Shown piece by piece: positions 47,801 to 58,053 of a stretch of DNA of 64,000 nucleotides. The stretch comes from Lumbricus rubellus (lineage: Eukaryota > Annelida > Clitellata > Crassiclitellata > Lumbricidae). The notes under the pieces were generated by a model. The model did no database searches and was not told the origin of the DNA. It worked only from the letters and a program-made list of their open reading frames with translations. Each line of letters begins with the position of its first letter. Position 1 is the stretch's first letter. The DNA is taken from positions 426,501 through 490,500 of the forward strand of contig OX243822.1 in the NCBI GenBank assembly GCA_945859605.1. Reading direction: 5' to 3'. The translations under genes and the position numbers were made by a program.

Positions 47801-50800
47801 GTTGATGGTTGTGGCAGGGGAGTGGGTAGAGTGTGCTGCGTACCTCCTGTCCAGGTTTGATGTCCATCTTTCGTATCTTGTGAGCGCATTCTTCAAAGTC
47901 GAGACTCGATTGAATCGTAAGATAAAGCGTGCGACGAAAAGCAACGAGATTTGTTTCGGTGTTGTCGATGATTACCGTCTTCTCTTTACCTACAATCAAA
48001 TCAAATCAATCAAATCAATGCAATGAAATCAAATCAAATATATAAAATCAATCAAATCAAATCAATCACTAAATCAATCAAATCAAATAACTCAATCTAA
48101 TCAACCAATAAAATTAATCTAATCACTCAATATGTCACTCAATGTGGGTCTATTACAATCATATTGTTCTGCCTGACACTCTATCAAACCTTTTGAGAAA
48201 ATATCAATAATCAAACAGCCAATCACATCAACCAATCAATCAATCAGTCAACCAATCAAAGCGATTAAAAGCGCCAAAGCAGTGATTGCAGAAATGATTA
48301 ACTGATTCAAGTCAAGAATGATTATGGTTAGAATGATGAAAGAATGAATACGACAGAAAAAAAAGCTAATCACATAAAAACAAACACAGTCACTAATGCG
48401 AAAAATCTCCTTCAATATCGATTACGAGAAGAAGACATCGTAATCTTCACCAACCTTCTTCATCGTCACCATCTTCATCATCGTCGTCGTCATCTTCATC
48501 GCTGCCGCCTTCGCCTGATTCCCCATCCTCCGCATCTTCATCATCGGAATCTCCTTCGTCGAGATGCTCTGTAAACAACAACAAAACAATTCACAGACAA
48601 TGGATTCGTCATCCAAGTCAAACGATTCAAATCTTGTTAAATTTGAAATATCTGAGAAAAAGACAACAATTATTATTGGTAGGGTTTAGCAAGATAAGAC
48701 ACAGCCTACAACATGGCTGTGTTATGGCACCTTATAAATTGTCAAGAATTGTTTGTTCTCAACATTTATTATTTCCTAAAAACAAAACTAAAAACAGAAG
48801 TGTGCTCAAGATTAGAGTGTGCACATTGTTCTTGTCCCTGGAGTGTGGTATATATATATAGACCTTGTCTAATAATTGTAATAAATGAGTTGTTTATTAA
48901 GCGCAATCAACTGCTCACCACCGCCTTTACATGTACAAAAAAGCATGAAAACAATAACAATTGTGATATTATTGTGATAATAATGAAACGATTAATTTGA
49001 AGTGATATTCTTCTTCACATGCTACTTATATAACTGTACGCAATTGCTTAAAACGGGTAGCTAAAACTCAACGCCGTTTCAGTGTTGAACAACTCGTTTG
49101 TGAGATTAATTTCAATTAATTTTCATTTGCAAACTGTTCATTTACTTTTCGAAGGCTGTCATTTACTTTCAAACTTTAATTTCGATTTTTATGGTTTCTT
49201 TGTTGATTTAATTCCGCTTTTAGTTTGACGTCTAACGTGTGCTTACAAACTGTTGTCGATAGCCCATAATAAGAAAAGAAACTTGCAACAAAGTTTTACC
49301 TTTCTTGATTGCTTTGTATTTCTCTTCATTGTCCAGATATTGTGCATCAAACTTAAAGACATCTAAAATGAATAACAACAACAACAATTTATTATTAATT
49401 TAATTAGTAAAATCAATTAATCATACGTCAATGAATTAATTTAAAATCCAATTCATTGCAAATGACAACAAACGAGCTGCATAAAAGTAAAGCAATGGCT
49501 ACATGCAAATGGGAGAGAAATGAATAACAGGGTCAAATGGAGAGTTCCCAATAAATAAGAAAACAATAATAATAAAATCTATAAAAAAATATGAAAATAA
49601 AATAATAGTATTTGGAAGGGATTGAGTGTAAAGGTAAACTCTGATATGAAGACAGCATTGACGTGGGATCTTTCTCGCTACCCTCACGAAGGTCCACTCA
49701 TCCTTCCATTCGGCAGATGGAGTTGGCAAAATGATTAGTACGACGTTACACCTTGCACAGCTGCCACACATTTAAATTTGACTCCGGTGATAACCTCATC
49801 TGTTCATACAATGAATTGTAATCATACTGCGTTGTATCAATTTGAAATCAAACAAATGTCATGAAAAGAATTAATGCTAATAATAATGATACTGAATAGA
49901 AATCAACGTACTGAGTCCATCTTCAGGATCAAGGTCAGGGTCGTCGAGTTTGAGGTCGTGAGTGAACTGATCGTCTTCTTCAACGATATCGAGTTCTTCA
50001 ATCACAGACGGATGATCCTGTCAATCAATCAATCAATAAAATTAAATTAATCAATCAAAAAATCAGTCAAATTAATCAGTCAATCAACCATTCAATTTGT
50101 CTATCAGTCAATCAATCAATTCATCAATAAATAAATAAATTTTTAAAAAATTAATCAATCAATCAATCAATTCATCAATCAATCAAATTAATCAGTCAAT
50201 CAGTCAATCAACCAATCAATCAATCACATACTGATGAAAATGACAACTTCTCAAATATTACATGACCATGCCAAACTGGACTGATGTGTCATAAAAATAA
50301 AATAACATTTATATAGCACCACAATCAGCATCCGATAAACACTGACAAAAAAGTTAAGATGAGACAAAAAAATTCAGTTGAACCTTGAATCCATCTTTTC
50401 GTATCGCAAACATCACTTCAATCATGTACTGAACGCGTTTGTCAATCGTCGCCTCGTGAAGAACAGTACGCAAACTTTCAAAGACAGCTACAAAACAACA
50501 ATAGAAGCAGAAATAAGTCATTTACCATTGTTATCATCATCACTAATCTTATTAGTAAATATCACATCGCTAGTTAAATTATGATTTATTGGATGAAAAG
50601 TGCAGTGAGTTGCCAATGAAGAAACTATTATATACTGATAAGGTTTCTGAATTGGTCTGATGTTGTATGAAGGATCTGGCTGCCATGCACGTGCACGAGA
50701 TAGATGGTGAGGGAGAGGACTGGCACCACATGCCTGAATGTATATGAACAAGAAAATGAAGACTCTGCTAATTAATCTAATAAAACATTTGTATAGCACT

Positions 50801-53800
50801 TCTCACAGCAAAGCTATACACAAGCACTCTCAGCGTGACACGCCCATGAAAAAAAAAAGTCTTTAAGTACTCAGCGAAAAGATGCTGGTAATTTCCTACC
50901 AGAAGCCATTGCTTCATGTCCAATTGTCCATGGCAGTCTCTTTGAGAATGTTAAGAACATGCCTGACAATCAATAAATCAATCAAAATCAATCAATCAAT
51001 CAATTGATTACCATTGAGTGATTTCGGCGCCAGTTCCTTCAGTTTGTTTCCGCATTCCTTGAGAAATCCAACGGCGACTTCGACGGAATCATCTGTTGGT
51101 TGCGCGACAAGAAGCATGAGAATCTGCAGCGCGAGAACTTCATGACACTGCAAACGAAAATGCGATCAAAATAAGAAAATAATCTTCGGTTAATTTTTCA
51201 AATGACACAATGCAGTTTGATTACAATCAATAGTGAACGCATGATAGCACGTTATTACCATGATAGCACGTTATTACCATGATAGCACGTTATTACCACG
51301 ATAGCACGTTATTACCATGATAGCAAGTTATTACCATGATAGCACGTTATTACCACGATAGCACGTTATTACCATGATAGCAAGTTATTACCATGATAGC
51401 ACGTTATTACAAGAGTTGAAATTAACTGTCAACAGTCATGCAAAGCACACATCATATCCCTTTGTTTATTTTATCAAGACAATCTGCCGAATGGAAGGTT
51501 GAGTGGACTTACGGGAGCGATATCACATCCATGAGCTTTATGTGCCAGAGCGTTGCCATCACCCTAACCCCCCTCCACAAATCATCAAATGGCAACATCA
51601 AAATAATTGAATGGACATTTTCGCGACAATTCAACGCCAGGCTATCTCAAGGCAACCTAAGATTTGGCAAAGAAAGTCACTGCAACCTTAAGACAATACC
51701 AGACAAGGCAGTCAAACTTCCAACAACAAAGGATCAGATAATCGAAGGCAATCTAAGCATTTGAAGCTAAGGCAAGATAATCAAAAGCAAGGCAATATAA
51801 TGGTTTCTTCATTGACAACTCACTGCACTTTTCATCCAATGAATCATAATTTATGGCAACACAATCTGACCCAGAAAAACAATCAACTCATCTAGTAAAA
51901 GCCTCTACATAAATGCAAAAGAAAGCAAGTACATACGACGAGTTGATTGAAGAGATGAGCAATGAAGCGTAGCGTTGACAGACACGTCGCCTTCTCGTTA
52001 CGTCGGAAACCTTTCTTGAAACTCACGATCAACCGTTTCACAATCAATTCACCGATGTTCGGAAACTAAAAAACAACAACACAAAGATTTCAAGTGTGAG
52101 CTAGTGCTCAGGTCAAAGAGTGAGTGAGCAAACGAAAGCTCAAGATAGTGAGTTTAAAGTGAGCAAGTAAGTGCTTGACTTAGTGAGTTTTCAATTGAGC
52201 GCTCAAGTGAGCAAGTGCAAGAGCAATCACTCAATCAATGAACCAACCAATAATTACGACGATTTATACGGCGCAGTTAAGACAGCCATGCCGTTACAAG
52301 AGCGCCTTACTAAGCAGCCACATGGGATAAGCCCTAGCGAACAAGTGTGATTTTAGCATGGATTTAAAAGAGAGAGAGAGATGCATGAGTATTGAGCACG
52401 GTGCTCATTCACTCAATTGAGCAAAGTCTAATCTAAAGTTGAACTGTTGAAGCATTGTTACTTTAGTGTTGATGATGGCCACCAGGGCGGCGTAGACATG
52501 TGTGAACGTTGGTGATGCGGCTTGCGCTTGCATGATGGATCGCGCTAGAACACCTCTGAAGAAATGAAACAATAAACAAAAAATTATTATTACCGTAATC
52601 AATTCAGTTAAAAGCATCAAATAGAAGTCATAAACTAGGGCAACATAATAACAATCTTAAGATAATGTAAGACCATTCCAAAGGTAATTTTATCCAACCT
52701 CAAGATAATTCAAGCCACAGTTTTATTTTAAAAGTAATTGAAATGAATCTGAAGTTAACTAAAATCAATCTGGAGGCAACGTAAGTCAATGTGAGGGCAA
52801 TATACGGTAAGCCAGTCAGAAGACATATTAGATGAAAAATTTGAAGGCAATTTAACCCTTTACCTGTTCATTTTTAAATTTTAAGCCCGTTTTCAGCGAA
52901 TATTCTCGGGGCCAACGGGTAAAAGATTAAGTCAATTTGAAGGTAACTTAAGTCTTTTTGAAGACAATTTAAGTCTTTTTGAAGACAATCACAGGCAATA
53001 TGAAGACAGACAATTGAAACCTATCCAAAGGTAAACAAAGGCAATTGCAACCCATCCAAAGGTAAACAAAGTCAATCTGAATGCCATTGAAGACGTACCG
53101 GCCGCGAACAATGTTCTCCTGTAGCAGTTCTCGTACAATCATCATCAAGTTGGAGACGTTGATCTTATTGATAAGACCGTTGATGCTTTTCTTCAGCGCT
53201 TCCCAAGCGATCCTTTGGTATTGTGCGCTCGACTTATCAGTTATCTGCGCCTGCATCATCCGTAGGCGAGCAGGAGGAATGTACGCTCCACCCGTTCGAG
53301 TCACCAACTCAGCGCCATCTGCTGATGCTTTCGCTCGCTTTGACGCCAGGAAATTGTCAGCATCATCTTCTTCTTTTGCGTTGTTTGTCTTTGAATTCGA
53401 TTTATCATCTGCTCTGTCTCGCTTTGAATGAACATCGTCACGCTTCTGATTCTCGTTGTCATCTCGTTCTCGTTTCCTATCGTCGCGCTTCGTTGAATCG
53501 TTATTCCTTTGTCTTGATCGGTCCTCATCGCGTCTCGATCTAAGTAAATAAGAAAATAAGTTTCCTTTGTTAAATCGTCGCTCGAGAACTAGACTGTTCC
53601 ATGCGCACTTTTGGTGAAATGGCGAAAATCGAAAAAGAAAGTTTAATGACTTTGCATTTTGTACTAAAAACACTTGGGTGTGACAAAATTGAGCAATAAT
53701 GTTCAGAAAACATTTATGCAGACATCTGCAACTTTAAAAAATCACAATGATTGTGACTTCTGTCATAAGAAAAGACAATATGAAGGCGACTTTCGGAATG

Positions 53801-56734
53801 TGTTCAAATAGAACAAAATATTACAGAAATAGCCAATTGTTATTATGATTCGCCTTTACATGGAACATTATAATTATTAGCAAAACGAATTACGACTTAC
53901 TGTTATAATGTTTTATATGCATGTGCGAATCACATTTTGCCGTTCAGACCACGTGACCGTAAATAGAACAAAATAATTCTGGGTTATATACTCATGAACG
54001 CAACTTGTTCTATAATATAAGTTTACACGTGATAAATCTGTGCAATATAATTGGTTGGTTCACATAGAATATTGTAATTCCTATCAGTTAGTAAGCATAT
54101 GCAAATGGTATAAAATAATTATGTTCTTTTCCTCGTAAAGACACCATTTCAACAGACGGGATTTTGTACCAAGATAGAACAAATTACTCTGAATCGGCCT
54201 GTGCACTTAACTCCAAAGTAAACAAAAACGCACATAGAACACTATAATTCTCAGGCGACGAAATGCAAACGAAGTTGAAAACAATTACAGTAAAGAAACA
54301 GAATTTATGAGTTCGAACAAAAATAAAGAAAAGTAGAATTTTACAAAGCCTGTCTAACCCCAACTTCATCGCAACCAAGTCAAGAAACTGCATCTGGAAA
54401 GGCAATCAAATTTACGCAGAACACAGTTACGAGTGTTTGGACACAGATCATAACCAGTACAATGGGCGGGGTATTTAGGTCGCAAGAATGCATGACAAAA
54501 ATTATTTCAGATGTTTCAAATTAGGCATTGGTCAACTTTCTAAAGAATTAATAAGAGTTGGAGAAAGATTTTGATGTCACCGTACCTTGAATGACTTCCG
54601 TTTCTATGCGATCGATGTTCATCTTGTCTTGAACGCTCGTCATCTCTGCTCGAACGTTCATTATCTTTGTGCGGTCGTACGTCATCTCGTTTTGAACGTA
54701 CATCATCTTGGTTTGAACGTTCGTTTTCTTTGCGTGATCTTGGGTCGTCCTGTCTTGATTTCTGGTCGTCATCTTGTCTTGACCTCTGGTCATCTTGTCT
54801 TGACCTCTTGTCATCTTGTCTTGATCTATATTCATCTCTATCTGATTTTCTTTCATCCGCTGATTTCGGTCGATCATAATCCTTGTATGGTCGCTCATTT
54901 TCTTTCCTTGATCGTTTGTCATCTTTGCGATGTTGTCTGTTGTCATCTCGGCGTGATCTTTCATCTTCTCGATCGTAATCTCCTCTCGATCTCTCGTCAT
55001 CTCGTTGTCCCTTCGACCTATCTCCATCCTCCGAATCCTTCTCATCATCTTCCTCGCGATCAACATCATTCTGGACTCTTTTTCTATTTCTTTTATCCTC
55101 TTCATAATCATCCTTCTTCGCATCTTTTCGCTTCTCTCCGCTGTTGTATCTTTCGTCGGAGTCGTCGTATCTTTCGCGACGATTCTCTCGATTTCGATCT
55201 CTTTGATCTGAATCTCTCGCAGATCGTCCGACGCTTTCGTCGCTTCGACTTCGATCCTCTGAATGCTTTCGTCTCATTTTCTCCGGCGGAGGAGGATGAG
55301 GAGGAGTTGTGCTGTCGTCTTCTCTGCTTCTGCTTCGATCTTCTCCACGATCCTCTCCTCGATCTTCTCCTCGATCTTCTCCATCCGAAGACTGGCGATG
55401 ATGCTTCTTCCGCTGCTTCTTTGATTCTTTGCTGTTTGACCGTCTCACCTTACTCTTCACAACAGATCTCCTGCAATGAAATAATAAACCGCTGATAGTG
55501 AAATGCAGATGGAAAAGAGGAAGACATGTATGTAGAGTTGAGTGAACACATAGGAAGATGGATTACGAGCTGTAGGATGCAGGGCATTGCACGAACATGA
55601 AGAAATAAAACAGAGGAAAACATAAAGACAGCCGAATAAACAGACAGAGACATAGAGACAGAAAATAGATAAAGACAGCATGCTACAGCATGACGTGCAC
55701 CAACTGACCAACTCTATAAGAAAAATAAACCTCTCCTCTCAAATTCGATTTGTCACGCATCAACATGTTCTTCACGATTATCAATCAATTACAACCTTTG
55801 TGGTGCTGCACATGTTTTCAGGAGAACCAACAAGTGGTCAATAACCTACTAACGGTGCGGCCCAAATTCCCGATACAAATTTAGGCCACTAACAGGACTA
55901 TTATGTCATGCGGCTATGACTAGTTTATCGGGAGTTCGGCCGTTTTCTATAAAAGTTTACCCTGGAAATCGGGCCTTGACGTATTTTCAGTGTTTTACAG
56001 GGATTCTGGGTTGACCCCATTACTTACAACAGCCTTCCGGTTGCTGTCAGTGCCCCAATTTTTCACTCAGTGTGTGGTGTGGTCGCACCACTTTACGAGG
56101 ATGATGGAAATTGACTCTTTCACGAGGATAATCGCGTATCAAACATCTACAGTATTTACATTACTTATATTTGATTCTAAAATGTACTTACAGACTCATT
56201 ACAAAGCTTCTCAACAACAATTGCAACAAAAAATTATTCGATTAGCAAACGCGATACTTCTTCAATGTTCCTCCTTTTTCATGTTCTTTAAACATGGCGA
56301 CTTTACGACAATTTATTTAGCGCCGACAAATATAAATAATTAAAGCTAAGTCCGGGGACTAATATTTTATAAACTTAGGCCAGGTTAGTCCCATATTATA
56401 TTGGCCCCACATCACATGAAACAAAATAAAATGATGATTTTAAATAATTTTTATTAGAACGTTTGGAAATTTTATGAAAGAATTAGCAAATTATAAGTAT
56501 TTTTACTTCTTATTCCTACTTAATAGTCACTCATATAGCTTGGATGCTCAAACTTGGGAAGAGCCAGTGATTTTATAATTAGGTCCAGTAGACGCTGATG
56601 TTTATGGTAGGCGGTGCGAGCAATGCAATCTAGCACAGCGCTCAAGGACTGTGTGGTAGCGCTATAAAAACTCCCATTACTCACTTATCCAAGTTATCCG
56701 CGAAGTGCCGCCCACACAAAATTTCGAAGGCCAT
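41833..56734 (-). CDS. CWC22: Pre-mRNA-splicing factor CWC22, 17 exons
   Basis: Exons: 56685-56734 (proposed start exon), 54586-55470, 53099-53539, 52462-52555, 51937-52065, 51012-51147, 50384-50487, 49912-50017, 49300-49362, 48455-48568, 47844-47989, 47067-47144, 46430-46582, 45317-45444, 44730-44831, 43744-43889, 41833-42605 (stop TAG). Phases agree throughout; 1215 residues. Order: Arg/Asp/Ser-rich N-terminus (to ~410); [17 protein letters not shown] and the MIF4G region (~420-650: SWEALKKS-type [52 protein letters not shown]); an acidic linker (exon 10); the MA3 region (~710-875: [49 protein letters not shown]); and an RS/KR-rich tail (~920-1215). In the family CWC22 recruits eIF4A3 to spliceosomes and is needed for splicing and exon-junction-complex loading. 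The first exon ([16 protein letters not shown]) rests only on ATG, phase and a GTGAGT donor. Confidence 0.93.
43265..43485 (+). repeat. Interspersed repeat, copy B of 9083-9330
   Basis: AGGGATGACACT, TTTTTTAAAAAGGTCAGG, TTTTTCCCGATAAAATTTC and AATCTACAATTTTTT recur in the same order as copy A. Confidence 0.6.
43495..43738. repeat. ~17-bp tandem repeat (ATGTAAATAATTAATTA)
   Basis: About 13-14 imperfect copies, ending 6 bp before the CWC22 exon at 43744, so the array abuts that exon's donor. Confidence 0.9.
43962..44398. mobile_element. TIR element (MITE-like) in CWC22 intron
   Basis: Left end GGCCTAAAAAAAAGTTGTG then TTTCCGGTAAC; right end reads GGCGTAAAAAAAAATTGTTG then TGTTTCCGGTAAC on the other strand. 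Inverted repeats of about 30 bp with small gaps; A/T-homopolymer interior; no coding capacity. Confidence 0.7.
44730..47989 (-). CDS. CWC22: CWC22 exons 11-15: MA3 region and following helices
   Basis: Exons 47844-47989, 47067-47144, 46430-46582, 45317-45444 and 44730-44831. They encode [66 protein letters not shown], and [19 protein letters not shown]. Introns carry SINEs at 45609, 46127, 46270 and 46735. Confidence 0.93.
45609..45765 (+). mobile_element. Second tRNA-derived SINE family, copy A
   Basis: Head CCAAGTGGCTAGAGCGCTC (A-box region) and GGTTCGACCCC (B box), then ACTGTGTAGGGATCTTGAG. A related 5'-truncated copy at 46270-46392 shares ACTGTGTAGGGACTTTGA and continues to TAGACTGGCGCTATATAAAT. 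Not a functional tRNA: the cloverleaf 3' half is missing. Confidence 0.55.
46127..46200 (+). mobile_element. Truncated SINE 3' end
   Basis: GGGAGCGCCTCTGAGTAG ... GGGGCGCTATAACAAGTGCA without the tRNA-like head. Confidence 0.8.
46735..46955 (+). mobile_element. tRNA-derived SINE, copy 3
   Basis: Full-length match to 25590-25820 in a CWC22 intron, antisense to the gene. Confidence 0.88.
47700..47785 (-). mobile_element. Retroposon tail fragment
   Basis: Minus strand GGGAGCGCTTCTGAGTAG ... GCGCTATATAAAAGG, shared-tail family, ~60 bp downstream of the CWC22 exon at 47844. Confidence 0.6.
50384..53539 (-). CDS. CWC22: CWC22 exons 3-7: MIF4G region
   Basis: Exons 53099-53539, 52462-52555, 51937-52065, 51012-51147 and 50384-50487. 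They carry the conserved [65 protein letters not shown] and [17 protein letters not shown] segments. In the family this domain contacts eIF4A3. Confidence 0.93.
51240..51411. repeat. 19-bp tandem repeat (CATGATAGCACGTTATTAC)
   Basis: Nine copies with few variants (CACGATAG, AGCAAGTT) in a CWC22 intron. Confidence 0.95.
52247..52375 (-). mobile_element. Retroposon 3'-end fragment, copy B
   Basis: Matches 24238-24360 over most of its length. Confidence 0.65.
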
Positions 56735-56893
56735 CTGTTACGAGATAACTCCTTTATTGCTTTTGCGAGGCCACTAAGCAGCAGCAGCGGTTAAAGGAGG
56801 AGGAAGCCTGACGTATACGCACTTGTCAGTAGGAGCTGGATAGAGGAGGCGTCACTGGCTGCTTGCTTACGCAGGGATAGCCTACCGCACTGC
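56735..56893. promoter_or_regulatory. Candidate bidirectional promoter CWC22 / plus-strand gene
   Basis: 159 bp between the proposed CWC22 ATG and a plus-strand ATG at 56894. More G/C-rich than its surroundings, with TGACGTATAC and two GGCGTCACTG/AGGCCAC-type motifs, and no TATA box. Divergent head-to-head arrangement is inferred from the two first exons. Confidence 0.4.
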
Positions 56894-57010
56894 ATGGAGC
56901 GACTGGCTGTAGTTGTCTACCAGGCCAATCCACCGACTGTAGAGGTGGAGAAGCTGACGAGAAGAGGAGGCGGAGAAGTTATCCACAAGATTCGGTCGTT
57001 CAATCTGAAG
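56894..57010 (+). CDS. Candidate first exon of the plus-strand gene
   Basis: 39 codons (MERLAVVVYQANPPTVEVEK ... RSFNLK) ending in CTGAAG|GTATAT. Codon-like composition. Joining in frame to 58054 requires the weak acceptor GCAAAG|ATG. The better acceptor TTGTAG at 58040 breaks the frame, so this may be a 5' untranslated exon, a separate short gene, or be followed by an unseen exon. Confidence 0.35.
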
Positions 57011-57724
57011 GTATATTACAGAATTTGCTGTTGTTTTAACGCATTTAAAACAGATGCTTTGAAATTTATATGCGCGGAATTTGCAAGTAAACAACTTTCT
57101 GATAGTTTTCGAACTTTACGTTTAGGCAATTCTCGTAAGACAACGTAGGTGATAATTACAATGTATACTATTGCCCTCTGCAAATGACGTATGCCTAGAG
57201 TTAACATAGAGGCCTGGTTAGTATCAACAACAGTAATTTTAATTTTTTTAAACTCAAAATGTCCATTTTTATTTTTGTTGGGAAGGGGGATAGTGTTAGG
57301 CCTAAATAGTCACAACTCACAAGTATTAAAAGTATATGCACATAAATTAAAAATCACTCTGCAGCTCGACTAATTGGGCGAATCCTAAGTTTGCCTGTAG
57401 CTGTTTCAGCTTGCATGCATAAGACTACATAGCACCCTGCACTGGCTTCCTCTCACAACGCATGAAAGACAGAATTTCTGCGCTGGTTTGTCTTTGTCTC
57501 CTTGTCTGTGCTCCAGCCTTTCTATGTGTGAGTGAGTATGTCAGTATCTGTTGTCCTAGGTAGCAGAGGTCTTCGCTCTTTGAATCTAACGCAGAGCTGT
57601 TGACCCTCGTGTTAGAACCTGGACTTGTCAACGTCACACTTCTCAGTTGTATCTGTATGGAATAGTCTTCCATTGGAGATACGCCTGCTACCTAGGGTTG
57701 ACTCGTCAGTGTTTTACACAAAGA

Positions 57725-57930
57725 CCCACTTGCATGACCGTGGTTGGACTGGGAGCACCTCTGAGTGGCCTTCTTGAAGGAGCTCTATATAAATTCCTTA
57801 AAAGAATGAATAAATGAATGAATGAGGCTGTAATAGTAGCCTAACATATGCCTATTCCAAATTCCTAATTGGACTAGGAGCACCTCTGAGTGTTCTTCTT
57901 GAAGGGGCGCTATATAAATTCTTGAAATGA
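57725..57930 (+). mobile_element. Two retroposon 3' tails in tandem
   Basis: GGGAGCACCTCTGAGTGG ... GAGCTCTATATAAAT (57725-57800) and AGGAGCACCTCTGAGTG ... GGGGCGCTATATAAAT (57868-57930), each followed by an AATGAATAA stretch. Confidence 0.65.
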
Positions 57931-58053
57931 ATAAAATAAGGTTGTGATAGTAACATCTTGTAGCAGCATGGCTGTGTTATGGCGCCATAGAAATTGTCAT
58001 TACATTACATTTTTACATTACATCTTCCAAATAATTGTAGAATCAACGCAAAG

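Noticed and set aside
51240..51411. Regular 19-bp repeats considered as a CRISPR-like array
   Set aside because: Units are directly adjacent with no spacers, and the host is clearly eukaryotic.
54587..55495. 302-residue plus-strand frame rich in His/Leu
   Set aside because: Antisense of the Arg/Asp-rich CWC22 exon 2.
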